This document shows positions 1 through 18,612 of a stretch of 62,000 nucleotides of DNA, in pieces. Source of the stretch: Chrysomallon squamiferum (taxonomy: Eukaryota > Mollusca > Gastropoda > Neomphalida > Peltospiridae). How positions within the stretch are numbered: the first letter of the stretch is position 1; every line of letters begins with the position of its first letter. Location: assembly GCA_012295275.1 (NCBI GenBank), contig CM022671.1, forward strand, positions 36,276,683 to 36,338,682. Reading direction: 5' to 3'. The notes under the pieces were generated by a model that saw only the letters and a program-made list of their open reading frames with translations, was not told where the DNA came from and did no database searches. A program made the position numbers and the translations under genes.

Positions 1-2816
1 AATAAGAAAATCTTAATGAGAAAAAAGTATGTATACTGAGTGACACTAAAAAAGCAGACACATAATACTGTCACATTTCTGTGTGGGTTTTTATAATATA
101 ATCTATTAATTTTGACAGATTAATAAATTAAAAAAAAAAAAAAAAAAATGTTGTAAGATATATTTTAGAACCATAAATTATATTAATCAATTATATGTTT
201 ATTTATTTATTTATATATTTATTATTTAAAATATGAAGAGAATATGAAATTAGCATTACCACTATTGATTTCATTTGAATTAGTCCATTAGTAAATGTAT
301 ATTTATATAAATTTAATATTATATTACTGTCTTTAAACACTATAAAACTGTATGAAATGCAAAATCCAAAGAATGTAAAGTTATTAACTGTTCTGTACAC
401 ACAGATACCCTAACCAATACATTTTTTATATTTACAAACATTTTAAATCTCTGCATATTTAGTGTCAATGTTTAACAGATGAAAATCAACATAATTAGCC
501 TCAGATTTAAAGATTTAGTTTGCGTAATTATCATCCATTTACTGCTGATTTTCTGGTGTTGTTCAGTATACCAAGCCAACATGTTAAAAACACCAACTGT
601 AGATAAAGATCAACACTGCTGGCATCAGTTAACTTACATCTCCATGTGCTCCTTATCAGCCACAGTGTCAACAACACCATAAACCATGCAGCAATGTCAT
701 TTGTCTGTCTTCAACATCGGCACTCCTTGTTCACATATTTATAACCAAACTTAAAGTATTTAATTTTTGTTATAAACATGTTATTAGATATCTGAATGTT
801 TTTGTTATTTTTCTTTTTTTATTGAATAATAAAATAAAATTAATATTAAATAAATAAAATATAGTGGCTTATTTTGTATTGATAATAACAACTACAATTT
901 ATGTGCATGAAAATTATAAATATTTTATAAAACACAGTTACTGAAAAGATATCAAAATCATAGAAGTTCACCAAAGATATAAAAATTATAATTTACACAT
1001 ATATAAAACATTTGATGATTTTTAACTGGGAGGAAATAGTGTAATGCACAATTCTTTTAGAATCTGCTGGATTCTTTAATTTTGGAACACATTTTCAATA
1101 AAAGATAATCATAACAAATAACTACAAGATTTCTTGCCACCACTTTTTTGTTTATTTATTTATTTATTTTTTTAAATCAATGCACAACATACATATCTGT
1201 AAAAAAAAAAAAATTATGAAGGACTAGATTTTTCATCTGATGACATATTCAACAGAATATATTTAGTTTTTAATTTTCTGTGTACTGAACAACTTTGACT
1301 CAGCTACATCTAGCATTGATATTGTTGTGAGGATTGAACGCACAACCTAGGACACATCAGACTTGTCTTTAATACAGCACACATGAACTGAACTGCAGAC
1401 AGTTTGCTATGGCAGTAGGCCTCTATACAAGATAATGTATGAAGTGGCTGATACAGATTAGTGCCCCAGGAAACAAACTCTTGAACCAAAAAGCTAATAC
1501 GTTTCCATTTCAATGTAAATTACAACACTTGTATTAAATAATATATATTACAGACAAGTGAGCATAATTAGGGTCATTCCAATATGATTATATCTTTTAT
1601 ACATGAAAAACATAAATACTAATAAAAATTAAAAATGGAAGAAAGAAAAAGATGAAAAAACAAAAAAAAAAAAAAGGATATAGAAAAATGTGATAAAATA
1701 AAAGAAAAATGAAAACAGGTCACGGGAAGAGAGAAAAAGAAAAAGGAAAAGAGAAGCAAAATGAAGACTGAAAGAAAATCTTATAAAAGAGAGAAAGCAA
1801 AAGGACCTCAAAGTAAGAAACAAACAGCAATGAACATAAATAAATACACAGCCACTCCTTAATTTCAGAAGCAAATTAACTTGTTTTAGAGAAAAACAAC
1901 CTATCTTTATGGTAAATATAAAGTTGAGACCTGCAGACATTCAGTCCCACTATCAGGAACTGCTTGGAATTCCAAAGTGTCAGGTGGTATGTCTTTTAGT
2001 TTTTTAGAAGTGCACACAGCAGTTGGTCCAGCTGTCACTCAGTGACTTGTTTATCAACCATGGTGATCCCTGGAATTTTAAACTCTTTTACAAAACTGTA
2101 TGCTTAGCTAATCAGAGGGGAAGAAAAATATATACTTCAAAAACCAGATGTTTTATTTTTCTTTATGTTCAGTTTATCAGCACAGAAAAAAGATGTATAT
2201 AATGCGTAAGTTTTGACAAAGAATTAATGGGATAAATGGTGAATTTTTATTTATTTTTTAATATAGAAGAATAAATAATTAAATGAGATAATTTTAAGAA
2301 TAAAATGTATTGTTTATAAAATATTTAAAAAAAGAAATGAAATAACTGTACACTAATCGTATTTCTTTCTAAATGAATTGACCAAAGACTGTTATACTAC
2401 CATGTTTTCAATGATACTTGATATTTGCAGTGAACAGATTAGTATTTTAATACATCTTCAAAAGCTGCACTACTCAAATGTATCTCAGTAATTTATTTTA
2501 ATTTTAAATATATTAATAACATCAATACCAAATGTTCTGGATAAATGAATCAAACACAGTTTTCTAAATATTTATCAGTAGCCATGGTTACAAACATTGA
2601 AATTTGAATTAAGAATAAATAAATTTTACCCAAACAAGTAACAACATTTAAGAAAAGGGGTATGTACTTTTTATTTTATATATAACAGTGATCTTTTTGT
2701 TTCTACAGAAGACAAATTCCTGTATTCTTGTTTTCAGAAACTCTGAGAGTTTTCAGTCACTTGTGATTCTGCTGTCTTATATCCTCCATTTTAAACACTA
2801 AACTTGTTGTTCTGAA
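1..2816. other. Intergenic region, left edge
   Basis: I see no convincing coding exon here. The stretch is AT-rich with poly-A runs (about 128-148 and 1201-1213) and a purine-rich tract on the plus strand at about 1635-1810 that creates spurious long open frames on the minus strand. A tRNA-like segment on the minus strand (about 1320-1400) is listed separately. The part next to ORC5 probably includes its short 3' untranslated region, because a minus-strand AATAAA (plus-strand TTTATT at 2817-2822) lies 40 bases past the ORC5 stop codon. Confidence 0.6.
1318..1400 (-). repeat. tRNA-like segment, possible SINE head
   Basis: Read on the minus strand, 1381-1397 (TGCAGTTCAGTTCATGT) resembles a tRNA D-arm/A box. 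About 57 bases downstream, 1327-1343 reads GTGCGTTCAATCCTCAC, a good T-arm/B box with the TTCAATC loop and mostly paired flanks. The A-to-B spacing is about 13 bases longer than in an ordinary tRNA and no clean acceptor stem is visible, so this looks like a decayed tRNA-derived SINE head rather than a working tRNA gene. Chance similarity cannot be excluded. Confidence 0.35.
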
Positions 2817-2861
2817 TTTATTTCTTCATCTTTAAAGTTATTTCCTTGAATATGTTTAACA

Positions 2862-5800
2862 TCAGATGAAGTCATAAAGATACCGCATTATATCAAAGTT
2901 TACTGTCCTGAAAAAAAAATTTAAAAGTTTATTTTTTAAGCATATGGTTTTTAAAAATTAATTTGAAAATGACCTAGAGTAAAGTTCTTTCATTTTAATT
3001 TAATTTTAGAAAATATTAGTAAACAGCAGCTGTAATTTTAAATTATTTAAACAGTAGAACATTTAACACATACAGAACACTTTTTTCTTTTAAGAATATT
3101 ATTTGTCATTTTGACAGACTCATGAACAAATTGACAGATGACTGACAGCATTAACAAATGAAAGATGATGGAAGGAATGCTATTAAAAAGAGAGAAATAA
3201 TTTTCACCTGGACACAAATCTGATGAACTCCAGTGAAACCAGACATTTGTATTTTGGCATGTCGATCTGATCTTCACTGGCGGCTGGTCCAAGCAAATGA
3301 AGACTAACCAGAGAGGTAATCTGAATTAATGAATGAGTAAGTAAGTAAGTAAGAAAGTAAGTAAGTAAGCAGGTAAGTAAATAAAATAAATAAATAAATA
3401 AATAAATAAATAACAAAACAAACAAATTAATAAATATATGACTAAATAAAAAATTGAGAAATATATAATCTACCTTGCATGTTGATATCTATACAAACTT
3501 CAGATATCTTTTAAATACTTAAATAAAATAATTCAACCTGTATGATCACTTGCATCAAGCTAAGAATAAATAGCAAACTAAACTAACCTTTATTTAAATA
3601 CTGATTTGTATAAGATTCATGTAAAAATATATCTGTGAGTATCTGTAAAACCCACTACAAAGCTCAAACTAATCAATATAGTAAACTCACTTTAGAATAC
3701 ATACAGACTTTTACCTGTAAGTAAAAACTCACCTGTGAGTAAATGTGACCTGTAGGTGCAACTCGTCCCTCTACAATGGAGTAGAAAATAGCAAAGAGTC
3801 TGTCCAAGGCAAAAGGTCTTGGTCCCAGTAGATGATTGCTGGTCTGAAACAAACACACCATTATCAGTTACTGTCCTTCGTATCTGCTTAGTCATACAAT
3901 TCACAATAAATACTGTTAAAAAATAATAATAATACAAAATAAATTTGATATTTATCAAACTTACCTTTTCATGTTTCTTTACAGGTTTTTGCTTCCGATA
4001 GGTCTTTGCAGTATGCTGAAAAATAAAAGTATGATGCTTACAGATTTATTTTTAAGAACAATGACTTGATTTTCTTTTTAAAATAGGAGAAGAATGAAAG
4101 AAACAGAGTATCTGAGAAGAGAATAATTAGGAATCCAAGACATACCTTGACAAATAACCTGCGGTCAGACTTGGCAGGATTGTATGAAGCCAGGTACGCT
4201 GCTATCAGTAAGTACTTGCTGTAGTAAGGCAACTCTACATGAGAACGTGATGACATCACTGAAAACAAAAACACCTTAGTTTTATTATAAAATATTGTTA
4301 GTTTTACATCTTTACATTCATGACAAATATCTGTAACATGTAATTTATGTTTTAACACAAATAACAAAGTGATAACAAGATTTAATATAATTCACCTGAG
4401 TTTGGAGATATTGTTGAATCTTTGAACTGTTCATTCTGATATCGTTCCCACTGTGAACTGAAAAAATAAAGAACAATGTTTTTGAAAATTTAACAGACAG
4501 ACAGATAAATATATGTTAACAATTTTCTATTTTCTGTTTTAAAATTTATAGATCTGTCAATCAAAATACAAACTCACCTGGATATTTCTCGAAGGTAAAT
4601 TGTCTGTAAAGCTTTTTTCAGATGAGGCTCTACATTCCTCCAAAGTTTTCTGAAATGTTCTACAGTTGCTGAAATACATAAACATGTACAACTGAACAGC
4701 ATTAAAAAAAAAAAAAAAATTAAAAACTACTGCTAGAAAATAGTATTAACATCCTCATTTTAAAATAATATTAAAAGAGCAGCATTACCATACTTTTTGA
4801 AATGATAATAAATAAATAATGTTTTGTTTTTGTTTCTTTTTCCAATATATTTTCAAACAATTTGCTGAAAAGATTTCTTAGCTGATAAGAATATCATTTT
4901 CTAATGTCCGTAGCCGTTTGATATGGAACTACGTCAGAACAATTCAAAACATTTAACAAAAGTTGAATAGGTTATAAAATCTTTACCTTCACCATTTTCA
5001 ATAGGTTCCACGTACTTGCTAAAATTTAACTGAGCCTGCAACACAAAATAGATATTTTCTTATAATCAAAGAATGTAATTATCTTGCAAATTGAAAAAAC
5101 ATAACATAATCTTATATATATATTCTATTTTTCATTTAAGTATAAATATGATGAAAAAATTAATCTGTATAAAAAGAAGAACCTCTCAAGTGTTCTGCTT
5201 GGTTATTACAAGAGTCTGGGGTGTGTGCTGTTCTACTTACAATATGTCTAAGTTCTCGAAGGTCACGACAAACAAGATGAAAAACAGACAAAACCAGACT
5301 GATGTAGTTCTTGAAGAAATCTTTTGGATATTCTTCTGGGCAGTCAAGGGACATAACTTCAGTAAGGTCATCTGAAGGAGAGCAATAGCATAAACCAGAA
5401 TGAAAAGAACTGATATTTTTCACAGACAATTAATCACCTTTGATGGGTTATATGTGGACATTAGAATAATCAGATATATAAACAAGTTTTTTAAAACCCT
5501 CACACACACACACACACACATCTATATGAACTAGATCCAACATAAAAACATGCAAATTCTATACTGATAATTTCATGGGATATGTTAAACAAAAAAATTT
5601 TGGAAAAATTAACTATTCTTTTCATATAACCTTTATACAACTTTCTGTAACATAAAAAAGTAAATGATTTTTTATATTCACCACATGTCCCATTCAGTCA
5701 AAAAAATTTAAAAGTGAAATTCATTGAAAAATATTTACAAACAAAAGAAAAATGTTTTGTAAACAAATTAACAAATAAATTTAAAAAAAAAAGGAAATAC

Positions 5801-6092
5801 AAATTACAAGGAAGGTAACTATCTTTCAGTTAAACAGTCCTAATTGTTCTGACTCAGAAGATGAAACCTATGATCCGATCATTAAATACTGGTGTTCTAA
5901 ATTTGTTTTCAGCTTAGGGTAATATTCACCTCTGTTGTAGTCAGGGAAGTGTAGAATGTAAGGTTCACAGACACCAGTCCCAGCACGGAACTTTTCCCAC
6001 ACAATCTCAGAGATGAGAATCACACAGACTTTGAGACCACTCTAAATAAACAAACCAATGTACAGGTTTATCTATGTCTGTCACTGAATGAA

Positions 6093-6145
<53 letters not shown>

Positions 6146-7986
6146 CTCTGTGTTTTGATAGAGAAATATGCTACTGAGTGACAGAAGAAGAGACTTAATG
6201 TATGTCTGTGTGTGGTTTGCATGTGTACTTTTGTGTAATATGCGGGTATAAACAATGTCAGTTAAGATTTTAAAAACACAACTTACTAATTCTTGTAATC
6301 TTAAAAAACCTGACAAAATGTTCACATCCATTTCACGTAGTCTTTCTGCCTTGTCCAAAACCTGCATAGAAATACACATAAATAAATAATAAACTTTTTA
6401 ACATTGTGTAATATAATAAAATCATAAATAACAAAATATAGATGTCTAGGAAATAGGTAATAATTTGGTTAGCTAAGAGAATAATTTTTCTTTTGATGTC
6501 AGTAAAATCAATATTGTATTTTTAACAGGCGTACATTATAGCTTCATGCACTCGGGGTTTGACAAAATAGAAACTTGAGCATTAATGAAACACCAGTCTA
6601 AAGATCAACTACAAAGTTTGTTAATAAAAAAATAAAATATTTAAAAAGATATCCATGTACAAACCAAGTAAAGTGTTTCTTGATGAAGTTTTCTTTGATG
6701 TACTATCTGACAGAGAAATCTGACAAAGTCATTCATATTGTCACAACTCATTCTGTCCTCATCAATGTCGCAGCCAGGAATATTGTTGATGATGTGTTCG
6801 TAGAGAAATCGTGAATTGTAGCATTCCACACAGTTCACCCAAACATTTGGTAACTACAGTTGTAAAATAAAATTTACAATTAAAGTGTGCTTTAACAGTA
6901 CCACTCAGGATATATTAGTTACTGGCTGTAGGCTGGATTTTCACATACCATATACTGCTGTGAAATCACTATTAGAATGGAAGATAACCAAAGGATTACA
7001 TATCAAGAGAACCTATTCATGTGTAGTATGAAAAATGAGAAATAAAACAGGAACAGATATAATCTGTATTTTATAAAAGAATTTTGATAAAATAAACTGA
7101 AAGACACTTACTAAAATCAGACAACATTACACAAAATGAAACAGTTCATAATTTATAATTTACTGTGCCAAAATACATATTAAAAGGATTTACCTGAAGC
7201 AATGTGAGGATGTTGTTGATGATATACGATTTACCAGTTGCAGTGTGGCCGTACACAAACAATGCAGGTACTGTATCATGATGTCGCTACAAGAAAGTCA
7301 ATTAAATTGTAATCTTTTTTATTTTTTAAAATTTTTTTCCATTCTTCTTCTTTTTATAATAATTAATATTATTATCTTTTTTATTTTATATTTTTATTTC
7401 TAGATTTTAACTTTATTAAGATATCTGTATTTATTTATTATTATTTTTTTTTTTTTTTTTATATATATATACGGTAACAGACATTTTGACATCATATAGT
7501 TTAGTACATGTCAAAATGTCTATGAAGACTGAGTCGTTAATTTTAAAAACAAAACAAAAATAATAATAAATAATGATGTTGGTGTTGATTTGAAATGCAT
7601 CATTCGTGATATTTTCTGCATGCTTATAAGTTACATTTTATTTCTTTATTGTTATTATCATTATTTCATTTGTTTAATTTTTTTTGTTTATTTTTCATTT
7701 CACTTCATGTTTTTTTTTGGGGGGGGGGAGGCAGTCTTTTTTATGAATAAAGAGTACAATTTAAAAATATCTGGGCACTAACATTTTAACATAGTCAAGA
7801 TAGCATGTAAGGTGAATACAAATATATTCACAAACACAGAAACACAGATAACCAAAAATATTACACGTTCTGTACCTCACCAAAGAGCTGCAGCAATGTT
7901 TGGATCTGCTGTTTTCTACATGGTATCATGTCAAACATTTTCTTTAATATTTCTGTACTGTGTCCCCAGCTGTACATGTCATCCAT
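2862..7986 (-). CDS. ORC5: Origin recognition complex subunit 5 (14 coding exons)
   Basis: Coding exons in gene order: 7986-7876, 7286-7194, 6853-6665, 6361-6287, 6041-5930, 5371-5241, 5035-4987, 4668-4578, 4457-4396, 4258-4146, 4015-3965, 3843-3733, 3320-3208, 2907-2862. All introns are GT-AG; the total is 1347 nt (448 aa; human ORC5 has 435). ORC5 is an AAA+ subunit of the complex that marks replication origins and helps load MCM helicase. Visible are Walker A GHTATGKS (residues 50-57), a Walker B-like strand ending VLDKAE (132-137), the family motif FVNCVEC-like WVNCVECY in exon 3, HVELPYYSK in exon 10, [10 protein letters not shown] in exon 12, and a final small exon encoding [14 protein letters not shown]. 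The ATG follows directly on an acceptor-like TTGCAG, so a 5' non-coding exon upstream is likely; an internal Met (residue 17) is an alternative start. A minus-strand AATAAA lies 40 bases past the stop. Confidence 0.95.
6097..6142. repeat. (TG)n microsatellite, ORC5 intron 4
   Basis: Uninterrupted TG dinucleotide run of about 23 units inside the 245-base intron between ORC5 exons 4 and 5. It produces false long His/Thr-rich frames on the minus strand. Confidence 0.95.
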
Positions 7987-8599
7987 CTGCAATACAGTAC
8001 AATACAAGTAAAACAGAACAATACACTTAATTACAATTTTCTTTTATCTGTGATTACCATTTCTATTGTTTGTAATATAATGTTATATTTTAATAAAGAG
8101 GAATTACATTACTAATCTAATCTGTAATTAGCAGCTATGTATTCTGTAGTTAGCAACCATGTAGTTTATTATTGTTATTATTGTTGTTATAAAATACTGT
8201 GATTTGTGTTTCTCTGATATTACCTTCTGCTGTTTTGTCACAAAACATAAAGGAATAGCTGTATGTCAATAATTTTATTTAAAAATCAGTACTGTGGTAT
8301 ATCTGTTATTCATCCATCTTAACAGTTCTGTCATTTGTTATAGTATTTTATGTTCATTTTCAGATGTAGTAGCCAGTCAGAGAAATAAAATATTATGTAT
8401 AACATTCTATGTGTGTTCGTTAGTACGTGTGTGTGTGTGTGTGTGTGAATGTGTGTACTTCTGTACAAGTGATAGACCTCAACGTGAAAAATGATCTGTA
8501 GTGTATGTATAATAGATCTAATCCTGTAAATCACATCTCAATATTCACTTCGACCACTGTTCCCTTTTATACTGACATTATAAAGAAATCTATCCAAAA

Positions 8600-8650
<51 letters not shown>

Positions 8651-8990
8651 TCTATATGTATATTGTTCATAATTCCTTTAAAACAACAACAACAACAACA
8701 ACAACAATAATAATAATTAATAAAAGCAAAATCAATGAATAAAATATTCATTTAAAACACAGAACTTTTATTTTTATGTTTTCAGGTTTAAAGTACAGAT
8801 TTAACACAGTAAAATTAAAAGCTAATATTAACTGCATCACTCTGATAACCACAAAAAACATATTTCTGTACTTAATAACTAATTATAAAACAGAGAAATT
8901 AACCATATATAGTAGAATTTATGACAGCAAAAACTGCCTGGAAATTTTAATCCTATATACTGGATGATTTCTAGAGCTTGTGAATCATTG

Positions 8991-9022
<32 letters not shown>

Positions 9023-9107
9023 AGATATTTACAATAAAAAAAATCCAGCAACAACTAAATAAATAAAAATTAAAATAAATAAATGAATAAATCAAAATTA
9101 AAATAAA

Positions 9108-9138
<31 letters not shown>

Positions 9139-9739
9139 TAAAATTAAAATAAATAAATAATGTCCTATAACATGCCCTCATGCACACTTAAAATTTTTCC
9201 GACTCAGCATGTAAGAAAAAATCAGTGAAGCATGACACTGTATGTTAACAAGACTACTGTGAATATGTCAGTTTCTTCCGCCATCCACCATTACACCAGC
9301 CAACCAAAGATCTAAAGAGACTGTATGAAATACAAGTATATGTATCAATACTCAAAATCAGATTAAACTAGCAGTAACTGTTGTTGTTACTAATATTCTA
9401 CCCACCCACCCAACTAGCTGCACAGACTGAGTGAGATTTATGAATATGCATGAGACTATATTTAACTGTACTGCCTGTGAAAGCAGCATGGCTACAGAGT
9501 GTGACTGGGAAACCTGCTAGACAGGTTTTGACTCTACTTGTATTGTTAGTCTAAATCTGTTAACAGCCAAGGATTGATCATTCAGAAATAACTGCCTCAC
9601 CCTCTTGCATATTTCTCTCATACAGAACAAAAATAACGGTGTTGTCGTCATTGTTGTTGTTAATACTAGTACCAGTGCTGAGACATTAACTGTACAACTT
9701 TTGTGTCTACAACGGTGACCACAGCCTCACCAGTCCACT
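7987..9739. other. Divergent intergenic/promoter region between ORC5 and LHFPL-a
   Basis: About 1.75 kb separates the start codons of ORC5 (minus) and LHFPL-a (plus), so both promoters should lie here. It holds (TG)n at about 8425-8447 and 8603-8647, a (CAA)n(TAA)n run at about 8683-8716, a poly-A run ending near 9020, and AAAT/AAATT-rich sequence at about 9056-9163. The last 300 bases before the LHFPL-a ATG are less repetitive and probably hold its 5' untranslated region. I see no clear TATA box placed for either gene. An ORC5 5' non-coding exon probably lies here, but I could not place it. Confidence 0.6.
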
Positions 9740-14650
<4,911 letters not shown>

Positions 14651-15516
14651 CATAAATATATTTATAAGACTGAGTCTATTTATGACACTGGCACAGAAGA
14701 TATTCGTATATCAAACATCAGTTTTTGATCAGCTCAGTTGCTGTGAATAACATTTTGAAATAAATGAAACCATGAAAATATAAATTTTTATTAAATTAAT
14801 TAAGAATTTAAAAAATAAAAATAAAGAGAAAAAGGATTGTTACTACAATGTAACAAAGACATTTACTTTACAGGGTAAAAAGATTTTTCAAATTTGTAAC
14901 CATCTTCAGAAAAATAAAGGTTAGATTAATTTCTTTTTTATGGTGTACCCATGACATTGGAAAAGAAGGAGAAAAACTACAGAAAAATTATTTAAATGTT
15001 TTACTTTAAAAAAATAAATAATAATAATAAATGCTATAATTTTAAAAAAGCCAAAAAAAATAAATAAAAAATAAAAAACCGTAAGCCTTTAAATAAAACA
15101 AGGTTTATGTTTTACACATTGTACATTATATAATTAATAATAACTATAGATTATTTTACAAAATATTTTGTTTGCACTTTTGAATTCAAATAACTCAAAA
15201 AAACTAGATGACTAGATTAAAAGAAAATATTGAAATTCAATTTCTGAAATGATAAAAATTAATCTGGAATGTACTGTACATGAGAAGAAAAAAATCCCAG
15301 ATTAATAAACATGTTAAAAAGAATGTGTATATATTTTTAACACTGAAAAAAAATAAACAAGATGGCTGATCTGCAGGAGCAGAAATTTTGCAAAAATGCA
15401 AGTACATGTAAATACATGTACACACATATATAATAAACCTTTTTGATATATATACATATATATTCCTTTATTGATTTATATGAACTGTCATTTGTTTTCA
15501 CTCTGTTTTGCCTTGA

Positions 15517-15549
<33 letters not shown>

Positions 15550-16230
15550 ATAGAGGCAACAGGTGATGACACTGTACTGTAAAAAGCATTATTTTTAAAT
15601 TTATGTATTTCAAATTATTGTTCAGTTACTCGGTCTTTATTAATATTTTATCCTTAGGCAGTCAAAGTGAAGGTCACAAATTTGAGTACCAAACATCTTT
15701 AGTTCTGAATGCTATTTCCCTGCTTCACATTTTGTACTTGCTTTGATATAGCAGTTCAAACATGTTAAAATTACTTAAAACTATATTGTATTGTATTGGA
15801 CAAATTCTATTTTTTTATTTTCTTAGTTTAGACTGAATACATTTAATATTTTAAGTTTTGTTTAAGGATTATATACTAATGCATATTTAAAATACAATAA
15901 ACTTTTTTTGTTTATAAAATTATGGTTGGTATGTACAGTGTAAAGAATAATATTTGAAATGGGAAAGGATCAAATTACTGCCTGTTTGTATCCATTAGAT
16001 TTAGGTATGTATTGCTTTAAGAAAAACTGGTTATTGGCAAAAGCTGTATTTGTTTTAGAAATAAATATATTATACCTGTATATTTACATTTTATCTTATA
16101 CATAGATTTCTGTTTAAAACTGTATATTGTCAATTTTTGGTAGATACTTTTAAGTTTTATAACCATTACGTATTCTATTCTTTTTATAACTTGAAAATAA
16201 AACTATTTTTTCCATAAAGCAACTATTTTC
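14651..16230 (+). other. Probable 3' untranslated region of LHFPL-a
   Basis: No coding exon follows the stop codon. Several AATAAA signals are present (for example 14912-14917 and 15896-15901, and one close to 16194), so the 3' end may lie anywhere from about 14.93 to 16.22 kb. A (TTA)n run occupies 15518-15548. The most distal signal is the best guess, but it is not proved. Confidence 0.45.
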
Positions 16231-18558
16231 TTCTTCTTTTAAAAAAAAAAATTTATGTTTTTTTAAACTAAGATAAAATAGATTGAAAAACAGTTTTGAT
16301 ATCAGTATAATTAAACAAAATAAGAACTCACTTATATAGTTAAAATTTCACATAAATCTAAAACACAAAAACTAATCTTGAAGATGGTTTGAAAGTTTGC
16401 CTTACTTCTGATTCCAACAAAGTCTGAAAGTTCTACATCACATATAATTCACCACATATAAAAAGTCAAATATCTGATAAAGTTAATTTTTAGCAAAAAG
16501 AGATAAAGAATTGGAAAAGTATAAATCTAAAGTAATTAAAAATTATGTTAAAAACTTCATGAATAAAAACATTAAAAATGCAATCCTTATAATATATCAA
16601 AAAGCAATTAATCAAATAAATTATAAAGATGTGGATTTCAAAACAAAAAAATCTGTAGAAAGAAATAAACAGAAAAATAAGATAAGTTTGTGAGAAATTC
16701 ACAAATAGAAATATCTTCTCAAACAAACTTCACCTTCATTCTGAAGATGACGGAAGTTTAAGAAATAAAATTTCAAGTTTGTCTGTAGCAACAACAAGTA
16801 ACTGGAACAATTTCTGAATTGTATTTTATAATTAAATAGAAATTAAAAACATTTATGTATAATCTGAATCATATTTGTAAAAGTATTTCTTTCTTCTTTT
16901 TTTTTTTTTTTTTTTTTTTTTAATATTAAGAAAATCAAAACAATTATAATACTTGTGATAATAAGGAGCATAAACTGTATAAATGAAAATGTTGGCAATA
17001 AAATATTTTGTATGTACATGACTTACAGTCATTTTGTTCTATTACAATTTTACAATGAAAACATGATCACTACATTTGATTTTTAGATATGCAGTACATA
17101 CCAGAAAGTATCAATACATCTTCTACTGATGACCACTGACCAATTTGGTCAGTATTTATCAAAAACTGCATTAAAAATTACTAATGATCAGTAAAAAACC
17201 CCACCTGTAATCTACAAAAAAAAATCAGTATCGATCATTACCAATCAAGCTACAATACACTCTATATTGATAACCACAGTTAATGATTATCAACAGAAAC
17301 TTCTCATCAGTGGGTCAGCAGTCATTTTAATATGTCTGTAATTATCAGGAGGTGGGTAAATGCCAGTCATTAAATATGCCATTGTTGTGATTATCAGTAT
17401 CACATGCGTTTTTTTATTGACAGAAACAAAAAATATTATAAATCTAGTGAAAATACCATGCATTTTAAGTCTACGGCGTGAACCATGTCAGTCCTCATGT
17501 CATGGATTAACAAAACATTTGGTCATGAATATCCTTTTGCTTTTAATTGTAATTTATATATATAGTTAAGCATGTCAACTGGCCTGCTACATTTTGATTG
17601 TTTTCTACTAAAAGAAATGCTAAAATATTGTGATATAGTTCCGTTAGGTCAAACAATAATAATAATAATAATTGATTAATTAATTAATTAATAAAGATAT
17701 TTAAAATCGTTATCAATCAACAATCGTAGTTTGCACCAATGTTGATGCAAGGAAAAATGAGACAGCAACTAAAAAAAAAATCATACAGAATTAGTAACGA
17801 AGGTATAAACAGCAATATCATGAAGGAGACAAAAAATAATGCTATTCTAATTCTATTTGATTTTCAGTATTGAACTGTATTCTGAATTATTATTCAGTGA
17901 ATATCAATATGCAGAATAGTTAATCTATATTTATAACGAATTAGTGTGCGAAGGTTGTAATCTTATTATATAATTCAAATCAAAGATCTTTATTATTTTA
18001 ATTTGAGGTATTGTCTTTGATTATGTACCTTCTACGAACAAACGTATCAATTTATACAAACCTCAGTAATTAATACATCTCCTGCTTGCTCGAACTTCCC
18101 GCAAAACAAGTGGTTGTTGCTTTATTTCCACCCCCATTTCAGGAACACCGAGTTAATTCGGACAAAATGTTTATTAGACTTAAATACGTTTTATCTTTTA
18201 AATACAAATATTAAAATAAATAAATAAATAAATAAAATAGGATTTTCGATTATTATTTGTCTTTCACTGGATCTTTAAAATTTATTATTCTGAGTTATTT
18301 TCAAGTACAGGTATGTCTAGAATGTCGCTGCAGATTCAATTAATAATTAAAATGTTGACAAATAGAAAGTTTATTATAATTATTCATATATTTATTTTAT
18401 TTTATTCTTACTTTATTTTATTTGACTTCTTTAGAATTTTGTGGAAATTAAATTTGGGGTAAATGTTAACAATCTATGTTTAACGTAACACTGGTTAAAT
18501 TAAATTAATAAATAAAAACATAAATGAAATGCAAAAACTCTCACCAGCCTGAGTAAAT

Positions 18559-18574
18559 CCGCGCCCCCTGGCGG
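18559..18574 (-). promoter_or_regulatory. CTCF-like motif
   Basis: The minus strand reads CCGCCAGGGGGCGCGG. Compared with the CTCF core CCACCAGGGGGCGC, 13 of the first 14 positions agree. It is a GC-rich island in AT-rich DNA, about 285 bases upstream of the LHFPL-b start codon and between the two tandem paralogues. The resemblance is seen in the sequence; binding is inferred. Confidence 0.45.
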
Positions 18575-18604
18575 AGATAACTTTTGTCACTAATACACGA
18601 CCCT

Positions 18605-18612
18605 ATGCAAAT
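18605..18612 (+). promoter_or_regulatory. Octamer (POU-type) motif ATGCAAAT
   Basis: Perfect ATGCAAAT about 245 bases upstream of the LHFPL-b start codon, 31 bases from the CTCF-like site. POU-domain factors bind this octamer in animals. Given the base composition an 8-mer can occur by chance, so only its position in the proximal promoter supports it. Confidence 0.3.

Noticed and set aside
1629-1940. A 103-residue Phe/Leu/Ser-rich minus-strand frame
   Set aside because: It is the complement of a purine-rich low-complexity tract.
17126-17144. Perfect 19-base odd palindrome (ACTGACCAA-T-TTGGTCAGT)
   Set aside because: A single short palindrome in intergenic DNA, with no known matching site and no partner copy nearby. 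Kept as a note only.
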